NCBI GenBank assembly: GCA_029242295.1
Contig: JAQWUF010000199.1
Span: 1 to 42,838 of the forward strand
DNA from: UBA2040 sp002332715
Lineage (GTDB): Bacteria > Bacteroidota > Bacteroidia > Flavobacteriales_D > Crocinitomicaceae
Direction of reading: 5' to 3'
Length of the DNA: 42,838 nucleotides
Of this stretch, positions 17,045 through 24,983 are shown one piece after another; position 1 is the stretch's first letter, and each line of letters begins with the position of its first letter. Under the pieces are notes generated by a model. The model ran no database searches and had not been told where the DNA came from. It saw only the letters and a program-made list of their open reading frames with translations. The translations under genes were made by a program, and so were the position numbers.

Positions 17045-18547
17045 TTATTTTAATTTGTCAAGACCTATTTCCATTCGCGCAACACACTCTTCTTTACCTA
17101 AGAATTCAGAAATATCAAACAAACCTGGGCCCATTCCTTTTCCTGTCAACAACAAACGGTATTGAGGCATAGCTTGACCAAAACCAATTCCTTTTTCTTC
17201 AACGAATCTCTTGAACAACGCATCTAAAGTTTCAGCGTCGAATTCAGATGCTTTTAACTTTTCCATCCATTCCAACATCAATTCAGCTGTTCCTTCTTTC
17301 CATTTTTTATTGACAGTTTGCTCGTCATATTCCGTTGGGCGCTCCAATAAATAAACACCTTCAACTGGAATATCTGCGATAAATGTTGCACGCTCTTTTA
17401 TCAGCTCTGCCACTTTCGCAAGTCGTTCTGTCGTTTCGTTTGGACAATATTCTTTTAATGCCTCTCCAAGAACCGTGTTGTCCATCGCTCTCAAATAGAC
17501 TTGTTGAAACCAATTGGTTTTATCCGGATCAAACTTTGCTCCAGACTTTGAAACACGGTCCAGAGAAAATGCTTCGGCTAATTCATCTAAGGTAAACAAC
17601 TCTTGAGTAGTTCCTGGGTTCCACCCTAAAAACGCCAACATATTAATGAAAGCAGGCTGCAAATACCCTTCTTCTTTGTATCCAGAGAAAACCTCATTCT
17701 CGGCTGTAGTCCAATTCAAAGTAAACACCGGGAAACCTAATCGATCGCCATCGCGTTTTGATAATTTACCATTTCCATCTGGTTTCAATAGCAATGGAAG
17801 ATGAGCAAATTTAGGTGCAACCCATCCAAAAGCACGATATAACAAAATATGTAAAGGAGCAGAAGGCAACCATTCTTCCCCACGAATTACGTGGGATATT
17901 TTCATTAAATGATCATCTACAATATTTGCTAAATGGTAGGTCGGCAATCCGTCGCTTTTAAATAAAACCTTATCGTCAAGGTTGTTTGTGTTCACAACTA
18001 CCCAGCCGCGAACCATATCTTCAAATCGAACATCTTCGTTGCGTGGCATCTTCATTCGTATTACAAACGGATCACCAGCATCAAGACGACGTAGAACTTC
18101 TTCGTTTGGCAATGTCAATGAGTTCTTCATTGTTGAACGCGAAATACCGTTGTATTGCCAGTTCGGCATACCTGCCTTTTTCGCATTGTCTCGAGTTGTC
18201 TCGAGTTCTTCCGATGTGTCAAAAGCGTAATATGCTTTGTCGTTTTCGATAAGCTCCAAAGCAAATGGTTTATATAAATGCATGCGTTCCGATTGAACAT
18301 ATGGACCATATTCACCCCCTAATCCTGGACCCTCTGTTGGCATAATTCCTGCCCACTCCAAAGAGTCCGCAATGTATTTCTGTGCACCAGGAACAAAACG
18401 ATTTTGGTCGGTGTCTTCGATACGGATAACAAACGTACCCTTGTGTTTTTTAGCAAATAGATAGTTGTACAAAGCCGTTCTCACACCACCAATATGCAAA
18501 GGACCTGTTGGAGAAGGAGCGAATCGTACACGAACGTTTTCTGACAT
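17045..18547 (-). CDS. gltX: Glutamyl-tRNA synthetase
   Basis: A 500-residue class I aminoacyl-tRNA synthetase that charges tRNA-Glu. The HIGH-type motif is PSPTGPLHIGG near residue 10-20, and the KMSKS-type motif is KLSKRDGD near 243-250. The zinc-finger Cys residues seen in some bacterial GltX are not evident. The ATG at 18547 gives MSENVRVRFAPSPTGP, the usual N-terminus; upstream TTG codons at 18586 and 18580 add an unlikely leader. The residues after HIGG (VRTALYNYLFAKKHKGTFVIRIEDTD) are diagnostic. It forms an operon with folB. Confidence 0.95.
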   Translation of the reverse strand: MSENVRVRFAPSPTGPLHIGGVRTALYNYLFAKKHKGTFVIRIEDTDQNRFVPGAQKYIADSLEWAGIMPTEGPGLGGEYGPYVQSERMHLYKPFALELIENDKAYYAFDTSEELETTRDNAKKAGMPNWQYNGISRSTMKNSLTLPNEEVLRRLDAGDPFVIRMKMPRNEDVRFEDMVRGWVVVNTNNLDDKVLFKSDGLPTYHLANIVDDHLMKISHVIRGEEWLPSAPLHILLYRAFGWVAPKFAHLPLLLKPDGNGKLSKRDGDRLGFPVFTLNWTTAENEVFSGYKEEGYLQPAFINMLAFLGWNPGTTQELFTLDELAEAFSLDRVSKSGAKFDPDKTNWFQQVYLRAMDNTVLGEALKEYCPNETTERLAKVAELIKERATFIADIPVEGVYLLERPTEYDEQTVNKKWKEGTAELMLEWMEKLKASEFDAETLDALFKRFVEEKGIGFGQAMPQYRLLLTGKGMGPGLFDISEFLGKEECVARMEIGLDKLK

Positions 18548-18679
18548 GTTCAGTTTTTTCGGCAAAGATACGTATTTCAATGTCAATCAAAAGAATTGAT
18601 GGCTTGTTAATATTTTCAAAGTATTTGCGTTTTTAGGGTGTATTGTCCTATCTTAGGCAGTTAAATTAAAGAGTAAAAT

Positions 18680-21600
18680 ATGTCGGCTTTTGACCGCTTA
18701 CTGGAACAAATAGATTCTTTCATCCGAAAGCACTACAAAAACGAAATGATAAAAGGACTCATTTTGTTTGTTGGTGTGCTCCTTGGTTCCTTCCTTTTAG
18801 TTACTGGTTTGGAATACTTTGGTCACTTCAATTCCTACGTTAGAGGCTTTTTGTTCTTCAGTTTTATTGGTGTCAATCTATATATCTTTATTCGTTACTT
18901 TCTTTCGTCTTTACTGAAGTTGAACTCGTTTGGTAAAAGAATTAATAGGTCCCAAGCCGCGGGCATTATTGGTCGTTTCTTTCCGCAAATATCAGATCGC
19001 CTATTGAATACGTTGCAGTTGAATGAGCAAGGCAACGTCGGAAATTTCGAATTGATTAGAGCAAGTGTTGTTCAGCGATCTAACAATTTGGGCGCTTTCA
19101 ATTTTGGTTCAGCCATTGACTATATAGATAATAAAAAATACGCCAAGTGGTTAATTCCAGTTTTTGTCCTTCTTTTAGGGGTGGCTATTTTAGCCCCGGG
19201 CATTTTAACCCAAGGAACAGAAAGAGTCGTTAACTTTAAAGAACAATTTACCCCAATTGCACCTTTTTCTTTCAATGTAAAGAATGCAAATATGGTTGTA
19301 GAAGAAGGCCAAGATGCTGAAATAAAAGTACAATTGGTGGGAAACTCTATTCCAGATAAAATTTATTTAAATTCTGATCAAGGGAAATTCTTGATGACGT
19401 GGAAATCGAAAAGCGAGGCGACGTTTTTATTGCCAAAGATTACACAAAAAACCAATTTCTTTTTTGAAGCAAATGAATTCTCATCTGAGACATATGCAAT
19501 AAAAGTATTGCCGAAATCGGCTATCGGAAAACTTACGGCGAATATCGTTTACCCAAGTTATTTAGGTCGAGCTCCTGAATCAGTTCAAAACGTCGGTGAT
19601 TTGAATGTGCCTGAAGGTTCAATTGTAGAATGGTCTTTCCTTACGAAGAACACAAAAAAAGTGATGGTTTCTGACGGAAACAAAACAGAAACGTTCACAA
19701 CCGATGGTTTCAAGTATAAAAGAAGCTTTCGAAATGATATGGGAATTCTGGTGCGACTTCAAAACAAACAAAGCAATAAGATTGACTCGTCTAGAATGAA
19801 TATTACTGTTGTTCGAGATGCGAATCCAAACATTGCGGTACGCGAGGTGAAAGACACAGTTAGTGACGGCTTGAGATTCTTCTCCGGAAATATTTCGGAT
19901 GATTATGGATTGTCTGCTTTAACGTTTGTCTATAGAATTATTTCGAAAGAAGGTAAATCTAGAGAAGAACGAATGTCTGTTTTATCTCCAAAAGGAACGG
20001 ATTTTCCTTTTGATTTTGCTGTTGACTTTAGAAGAGAAAACCTTAAGATTGAAGACCGGGTAGAATATTACTTTGTGGTGAGCGATAACGATGGGGTTAA
20101 TGGAAGTAAATCGACCAGAAGTCAGGTATTTACTTATCAGTTGCCTTCACTGGAGGAGCTAAATGAGGATCGCGAAAAAGATCAAGAGAAAACGCAAGAA
20201 GACTTAGCGAAACTATTAAATAAAACACAGGATTTCCAAAAAGATGTTCAACGTCTTAAAAAGGAGGTAATAAATTCCAAATCAATGGATTGGAAGACAA
20301 AAAACCAACTTGATAAACTAAAGGCTGATCACATGGAGCTCCAAAAATCCTTACAGAACCTTCAACAGAATATGGAGAAGAGTGTTGAGGAGAAAAACCA
20401 ATTGTCGGAAATGGACAAAGAGCTTCTCGAAAAGCAAGCACAAATTGACGAGTTATTGAGCGAGCTGATGGATGACGAAATGATGGAGCTCCTTAAGAAA
20501 CTAGAAGAGTTAATGATGGAGCAAAACAAGGACGAGATGCAAAAGCAACTCGACAACCTTGAACAGAATACAGAGGACAAGAACAAGCAATTGGATAGAA
20601 GTCTGGAGATGTTGAAAAAGCTGCAGGTGAATGAAAAGATTGACGACATAGAAAAGGAATTGAAAGCCTTAGCTGAGGAACAAAGAAAACTGGAGGACGA
20701 CATCAGTAAAGACAAAATTACCGCAGAAAAGGCCAAGGAAAAACAAGATGAGTTGAACAAGAAGTTCGATGACATTAAAAAAGATTTAGAGGAAATGAAG
20801 AAGCTGAACGAGGAGCTTCAGCGTCCTATGGATATAGATGAACAGAAAGAAATGCAAGAGAAAATCTCTGAGGAGATGAATGAGGCTTCTGGTGAGCTTG
20901 AAAAGAATAAGAAAAGCAAAGCCTCTGAAAAGCAGAAACAATCGGCTGAGGACATGGAAAAGATGGCTGAGGAGTTAAATAAAAGTCAAGAGGAAGCCAA
21001 TGCTGAACAAGAAGGAGAGGACATGGATATACTTAGACGGATTCTTAAAAACTTGATGACACTGAGTTTTGATCAAGAAAATCTAATGAAAAAGTTTGCT
21101 TCAGTAAACGATAGCGACCCGATGTATAAGAAGTTTGGTCGAATGCAAAGGGCGATAGTTGACGACACGAAACAAGTTCGAGATTCTTTAGAAGCGTTGG
21201 CAAAACGACAACCGAAAATCGCTTCGTTTATTGACAAAGAATTAAATGATATTGCAGTTAACCATGATTTAGGTTTGGAAGATATCGATGAGCACAGAAA
21301 AAGAGAGCTTGGTCAACATCAACAATTTGTCATGACGGGCTACAATAATCTGGCTCTTTTGCTAAATGAAAGTTTGCAATCTATGCAGGCTCAGGCGCAG
21401 CAAAACAGCAAGCCGGGCGCTGGAGAATGTAAAAAACCAGGAGGAAAAGGTCAGCCAAAACCAGGACAAGGGAAGCTTGGAAATAGTGATATGAAACAAG
21501 CCTTAAAGAAACAGCTTGAGCAAATGCAAAAAGGCAAAAGTCCTGGAGGAACGAAGCCAGGTGATCAACCCGGAATGGGAACGGATGGTCAGGGAGAAGG

Positions 21601-22042
21601 AATGATGCCGGGCGGAATGTCAAATAAGCAAGTGGCAAAAATGGCGGCTGAACAATCTGCTATACGAAAGAAATTACAAGAATTACGCGACCAACTAAAC
21701 AAGGAAGGTCGAGGCGAAGGAAACAAGTTGAATCCGCTTATTGATGAGCTGGAGAAACAACAACAAGAATTGTTGAACAAGAACTTTTCACCAGAAATGA
21801 TTCAACGACAAAAGAACATTTTGACACGATTATTAGAGAGTGAAAAGGCACTGATGGAAAGAGGCTTCGAAGAGAAACGTGAATCTCAAAGTGGAAAAGA
21901 TAAAGTTTTGGGTAACCAAATACGGTTTGAGGAGTATAACAAAGAAAAATTAAAGCAAGTAGAGCTGCTAAGATCTGTTGACCCCGTTTTTAGGAAATAC
22001 TATAAGGACAAAGCAAATCAATACTTTAATTTGTCAATGTGA
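18680..22042 (+). CDS. DUF4175-like large coiled-coil membrane protein
   Basis: A 1120-residue protein recognised as the DUF4175-type family widespread in Bacteroidota; function unknown. Two helices lie near residues 24-45 and 55-77, and a third near 153-175. A beta-rich, probably periplasmic region (about 190-480) includes NIVYPSYLGRAPESVQN. From about 490 to 780 the chain is a very highly charged coiled coil dominated by E, K, Q, L and D. A Gly/Pro/Lys-rich stretch lies at about 910-975 (KPGGKGQPKPGQGKLG), and a helical C-terminus ends FRKYYKDKANQYFNLSM. It begins a compact gene run with the ATPase, ybeY and mnmG. Start at ATG 18680; no signal peptide precedes the first helix. Confidence 0.85.
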   Translation: MSAFDRLLEQIDSFIRKHYKNEMIKGLILFVGVLLGSFLLVTGLEYFGHFNSYVRGFLFFSFIGVNLYIFIRYFLSSLLKLNSFGKRINRSQAAGIIGRFFPQISDRLLNTLQLNEQGNVGNFELIRASVVQRSNNLGAFNFGSAIDYIDNKKYAKWLIPVFVLLLGVAILAPGILTQGTERVVNFKEQFTPIAPFSFNVKNANMVVEEGQDAEIKVQLVGNSIPDKIYLNSDQGKFLMTWKSKSEATFLLPKITQKTNFFFEANEFSSETYAIKVLPKSAIGKLTANIVYPSYLGRAPESVQNVGDLNVPEGSIVEWSFLTKNTKKVMVSDGNKTETFTTDGFKYKRSFRNDMGILVRLQNKQSNKIDSSRMNITVVRDANPNIAVREVKDTVSDGLRFFSGNISDDYGLSALTFVYRIISKEGKSREERMSVLSPKGTDFPFDFAVDFRRENLKIEDRVEYYFVVSDNDGVNGSKSTRSQVFTYQLPSLEELNEDREKDQEKTQEDLAKLLNKTQDFQKDVQRLKKEVINSKSMDWKTKNQLDKLKADHMELQKSLQNLQQNMEKSVEEKNQLSEMDKELLEKQAQIDELLSELMDDEMMELLKKLEELMMEQNKDEMQKQLDNLEQNTEDKNKQLDRSLEMLKKLQVNEKIDDIEKELKALAEEQRKLEDDISKDKITAEKAKEKQDELNKKFDDIKKDLEEMKKLNEELQRPMDIDEQKEMQEKISEEMNEASGELEKNKKSKASEKQKQSAEDMEKMAEELNKSQEEANAEQEGEDMDILRRILKNLMTLSFDQENLMKKFASVNDSDPMYKKFGRMQRAIVDDTKQVRDSLEALAKRQPKIASFIDKELNDIAVNHDLGLEDIDEHRKRELGQHQQFVMTGYNNLALLLNESLQSMQAQAQQNSKPGAGECKKPGGKGQPKPGQGKLGNSDMKQALKKQLEQMQKGKSPGGTKPGDQPGMGTDGQGEGMMPGGMSNKQVAKMAAEQSAIRKKLQELRDQLNKEGRGEGNKLNPLIDELEKQQQELLNKNFSPEMIQRQKNILTRLLESEKALMERGFEEKRESQSGKDKVLGNQIRFEEYNKEKLKQVELLRSVDPVFRKYYKDKANQYFNLSM

Positions 22043-22470
22043 TGGAAAGTATGAAGGAAGGATTCAATGTTATTGAGGAGATTAAAGTACCCTCAAGTTT
22101 CGAACACTTAAGTAAAATCGAAGGTTTAATTGACCGTTCTTGTGCAACAGCAAGCGTAAGTGAAGACAATTATGGGAACGTTTTAATTGCGGTAACCGAA
22201 GCGTTTAATAATGCGGTCGTTCATGGTAATAAGAACGATGATTCGAAAACGGTGAATTTACAGGTTGGTCATACGGACGAAGAACTTTGTTTTGTTTTGC
22301 AAGATGAAGGAACAGGTTTTGATTACGAGAATGTGGCTGACCCAACTGCGCCAGAAAACATTGAAAAGGAGAATGGTAGAGGAATTTATTTGATGAGACA
22401 CCTAGCGGACTTGGTTGAGTTTGAAAATGAAGGTCGTGAGGTAAGTATATTCTTCAAAAAGAATGATTGA
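22042..22470 (+). CDS. RsbW-like anti-sigma/serine kinase ATP-binding protein
   Basis: A 142-residue protein with a GHKL (HATPase_c) domain of the RsbW/SpoIIAB type. The N box is VTEAFNNAVVHGNKN (about residues 51-65), G1 is LQDEGTGFDYEN and G2 is ENGRGIYLMRHLADLVEF. Family members phosphorylate anti-anti-sigma (STAS) proteins or bind sigma factors, but no STAS partner is encoded in this window. The ATG at 22042 overlaps the DUF4175 stop by one base, which is better than the GTG at 22039. It overlaps ybeY by eight bases. Its conserved place before ybeY suggests a housekeeping role, but that is inference. Confidence 0.88.
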   Translation: MESMKEGFNVIEEIKVPSSFEHLSKIEGLIDRSCATASVSEDNYGNVLIAVTEAFNNAVVHGNKNDDSKTVNLQVGHTDEELCFVLQDEGTGFDYENVADPTAPENIEKENGRGIYLMRHLADLVEFENEGREVSIFFKKND

Positions 22471-22885
22471 TTTTACTTGGTCGAAAGGCTTCCGTTTTGA
22501 AATAAATAGTACTCAAGTTGATTTGTGGATTGAAGATGTGGTTGCCCAAGAAGGAAAAACTTTGGGTGATGCGGCAGTTGTTTTTTGCAGTGATGAAGAG
22601 CTGCTAGAAATGAATAAGCAGCATCTAAACCACGATTTTTACACCGACATAATTACGTTTGATTACACTAAAGATAATGTTGTGTCAGGCGATTTATTTA
22701 TCAGTGTTGACAGAGTTAAGGAGAACGCAGAGGATCGTTCCTTAGAGTTTAACATAGAGTTGAATCGTGTTGTAGTTCATGGTTTTTTGCACCTTTGTGC
22801 TTATGGTGACAAAGGCGAGGATGAGAAAACGATGATGCGAAACAAAGAAGACTTTTATTTAAACAAGTTAAAAGGTTTCACGTGA
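22463..22885 (+). CDS. ybeY: Endoribonuclease YbeY (rRNA maturation)
   Basis: A 140-residue zinc-dependent endoribonuclease involved in 16S rRNA 3'-end maturation and ribosome quality control. The core metal motif is VVHGFLHLCAYGDK, with H106 and H110 in place. The third ligand position, His in the E. coli motif HGxLHLxGYDH, is Asp (D116) here; as I recall, Bacteroidota YbeY proteins often read G-Y-K-D-K at this place. The TDIITFDY segment corresponds to the conserved TDVLSFP region. It overlaps the preceding ATPase gene by eight bases. Its stop codon lies inside the first parS-like palindrome. Confidence 0.92.
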   Translation: MIDFTWSKGFRFEINSTQVDLWIEDVVAQEGKTLGDAAVVFCSDEELLEMNKQHLNHDFYTDIITFDYTKDNVVSGDLFISVDRVKENAEDRSLEFNIELNRVVVHGFLHLCAYGDKGEDEKTMMRNKEDFYLNKLKGFT

Positions 22886-22889
22886 AACC
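22874..22889. other. parS: parS-like site 1 (perfect palindrome over the ybeY stop)
   Basis: GGTTTCACGTGAAACC matches the ParB-binding consensus TGTTNCACGTGAAACA in 14 of 16 positions, the only differences being the outermost base on each side. The palindrome extends without mismatch to 24 bp (22870-22893). It contains the ybeY stop TGA. The six Ts after it could also let it act as a terminator, but it has no loop. Confidence 0.82.
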
Positions 22890-22898
22890 TTTTTTAAT

Positions 22899-22928
22899 TT
22901 GCGCACCGACGAAGTCGGTGTAATTTTG
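22899..22928 (+). promoter_or_regulatory. Putative mnmG promoter with a hairpin between its two boxes
   Basis: TTG (22899-22901) and TAATTTTG (22921-22928) are separated by 19 bases, a good Bacteroidota spacing, and the box ends 20 bases before the mnmG ATG. The spacer holds a perfect 7-bp inverted repeat, CACCGAC-GAA-GTCGGTG (22904-22920). The box overlaps the second parS-like site by two bases. Confidence 0.5.
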
Positions 22929-22942
22929 TTCCACGGGAAACA
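22927..22942. other. parS: parS-like site 2 (between promoter box and mnmG start)
   Basis: TGTTCCACGGGAAACA differs from the ParB-site form TGTTCCACGTGAAACA at one position (G for T in the centre). It begins in the -7 box and ends six bases before the ATG of mnmG, so a bound ParB would cover the transcription start. Confidence 0.65.
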
Positions 22943-22948
22943 TAGAAG

Positions 22949-24820
22949 ATGTTAAAAGAATACGATGTTATAGTTGTTGGTGCTGGGCATGCCGGTTGTG
23001 AAGCTGCTGACGCGGCGGGCAGATTGGGTGCAAGCGTTTTGTTGGTGACAATGAACATGAATACAATCGCTCAAATGAGCTGTAATCCTGCAATGGGAGG
23101 GGTGGCGAAAGGGCAAATTGTTCGTGAAATTGATGCCTTGGGCGGAGGCTCAGGAATTGTATCTGACTTGAGTGCGATTCAGTTCCGCTTGTTGAATCGA
23201 TCGAAAGGACCGGCAATGTGGTCGCCAAGAACCCAGAATGATAGAATGAAGTTTGCTGAAGAATGGCGTTTGTTGCTTGAAAGAAATTTGAATGTTGACT
23301 TTTGGCAAGACATGGCAATAGGACTGATTGTTGAAAACGAAAAGGTTGTTGGGGTTAAAACCGGAATGGGAATCGACATTCGAGGTAGGTCTGTTGTTTT
23401 AACGAATGGCACTTTTCTTAATGGCTTAATTCACCTTGGTGAAAAGCAATTTGGTGGCGGACGAGTTGGCGAAAAAGCGGCGACCGGAATTACGGAAGAT
23501 TTACGTCAATTGGGGTTTGAATCGGGCAGAATGAAAACCGGTACACCTCCGCGAGTGGATGGTCGTTCATTGGATTATTCCAAAATGGAAGAACAGTTTG
23601 GTGATGAGAACCCATCGAAGTTTTCCTTTTCGAATACTGCGGCATTAACAAAACAACGCTCGTGTTGGATTACCTATACTAATCCTGAAACTCATGAATT
23701 ATTAAAAACGGGATTTGATCGTTCTCCTATGTTTAATGGTGCGATTAAAAGTGCCGGTCCTAGATATTGTCCGAGTATAGAAGACAAGATTAACCGTTTT
23801 TCGGATCGGGATAGACACCAAATTTTTGTCGAACCTGAAGGCTGGAATACTGTTGAGATTTATGTGAACGGGTTTAGCACGAGTTTGCCTGAGGATGTTC
23901 AACAAATGGCGCTTCAAGCAATACCCGGATTTGAAAACGCGAAGATGTTCCGCCCTGGTTATGCTATAGAGTATGATTATTTTCCACCCACTCAGTTGAA
24001 GCACACTTTGGAGACGAAGTTGATTGATAATCTATATTTCGCTGGACAAATTAATGGTACAACTGGATATGAAGAGGCAGCATGTCAAGGGTTGATGGCG
24101 GGAACAAATGCGGCGCTGAAGATTCAAGAGAAAGACCCTTTTATGCTAGGAAGGGATGAAGCCTATGTTGGTGTTTTAATTGATGATTTAATAACGAAGG
24201 GTACTGAAGAGCCATACCGTATGTTTACTTCTCGTGCTGAGTACAGAATATTATTGAGACAAGACAATTCAGATATTCGTTTAACTCCAATTGCTCATGC
24301 AATGGGAATGGCGAGTGATGAACGTTTAGAGAACGTAAATGAAAAAGTGAAAGCGACCAATGAGATGATAGGGTTTTTGCAAAACGAAGGTGTGAAGCCG
24401 GAGAGCGCAAACCCAGTATTATTGAAAAAGGAAAGCGCTGAAATTAAACAACAGGTAAAATTGGGTCAGATAATTATTCGCCCACATATCGTCATGTCAG
24501 ATATTTTTGAAATGAGTCCTTCGGCCAAATTGAAAGCGGAAGAATTGGAAGAAATGCATGTGGATGTTGTAGACCAAGCTGAGATACTTTTGAAGTATGA
24601 AGGCTACATTAATCGAGAACAAGAAATGGCAGACAAGCAACATCGTTTAGAGGGTGTGAAAATTCCTTTGGATGTTGATTATCATGCTATGCCAAGTTTA
24701 AGCATGGAGGCGCGTTTGAAGTTGTCAAATATTCGACCCGTCACTATAGGACAAGCAAGTCGGGTAAGTGGAGTTTCTCCAAGCGATGTTTCGGTGATTT
24801 TAATCCATTTGGGTCGATAG
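22949..24820 (+). CDS. mnmG: tRNA uridine-5-carboxymethylaminomethyl modification enzyme, FAD subunit
   Basis: A 623-residue FAD protein (formerly gidA) that, with MnmE, installs the carboxymethylaminomethyl group on U34 of several tRNAs. The N-terminal dinucleotide-binding motif is VVVGAGHAGCEAADAAGRLGA (about residues 8-28). Family signatures include SCNPAMGGVAKGQIVREIDALGG, KTGTPPRVDGRS, GPRYCPSIEDKI and FAGQINGTTGYEEAACQG. The C-terminal MnmE-binding helical domain ends SVILIHLGR. The length is standard. MnmE itself is encoded about 17 kb away at 41.4 kb. In many bacteria this gene lies next to the replication origin, and here it is bracketed by three parS-like sites. Confidence 0.97.
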   Translation: MLKEYDVIVVGAGHAGCEAADAAGRLGASVLLVTMNMNTIAQMSCNPAMGGVAKGQIVREIDALGGGSGIVSDLSAIQFRLLNRSKGPAMWSPRTQNDRMKFAEEWRLLLERNLNVDFWQDMAIGLIVENEKVVGVKTGMGIDIRGRSVVLTNGTFLNGLIHLGEKQFGGGRVGEKAATGITEDLRQLGFESGRMKTGTPPRVDGRSLDYSKMEEQFGDENPSKFSFSNTAALTKQRSCWITYTNPETHELLKTGFDRSPMFNGAIKSAGPRYCPSIEDKINRFSDRDRHQIFVEPEGWNTVEIYVNGFSTSLPEDVQQMALQAIPGFENAKMFRPGYAIEYDYFPPTQLKHTLETKLIDNLYFAGQINGTTGYEEAACQGLMAGTNAALKIQEKDPFMLGRDEAYVGVLIDDLITKGTEEPYRMFTSRAEYRILLRQDNSDIRLTPIAHAMGMASDERLENVNEKVKATNEMIGFLQNEGVKPESANPVLLKKESAEIKQQVKLGQIIIRPHIVMSDIFEMSPSAKLKAEELEEMHVDVVDQAEILLKYEGYINREQEMADKQHRLEGVKIPLDVDYHAMPSLSMEARLKLSNIRPVTIGQASRVSGVSPSDVSVILIHLGR

Positions 24821-24834
24821 TTTCACGTGAAACA
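24819..24834. other. parS: parS-like site 3 (over the mnmG stop)
   Basis: AGTTTCACGTGAAACA matches TGTTTCACGTGAAACA at 15 of 16 positions, with a perfect 14-bp palindromic core (GTTTCACGTGAAAC). It overlaps the last two bases of the mnmG stop codon. The remaining 150 bases to ispG hold nothing I recognise. Confidence 0.85.
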
Positions 24835-24983
24835 CCTGTCTATTTATTTCTGAATCGAAATAGAGCGATTTAAGAGCACTTCTGCTTCTTGGAGAGGAAA
24901 TCTATGGGCTTATGTTGAGATAATCAAATTAGAACGGCGTGTTTTTTTCTGAGACAACATGGGTTTAATAAGCTGTTTAACAG

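Noticed and set aside
20256..20775. Long minus-strand open frames under the DUF4175 coiled coil
   Set aside because: They arise from the repetitive GAA/AAG-rich coding on the other strand and have Ser/Phe-rich shadow composition.
22904..22920. CACCGAC/GTCGGTG hairpin considered as a terminator of ybeY
   Set aside because: There is no clean T-run after it, and it sits exactly between the two promoter boxes of mnmG.
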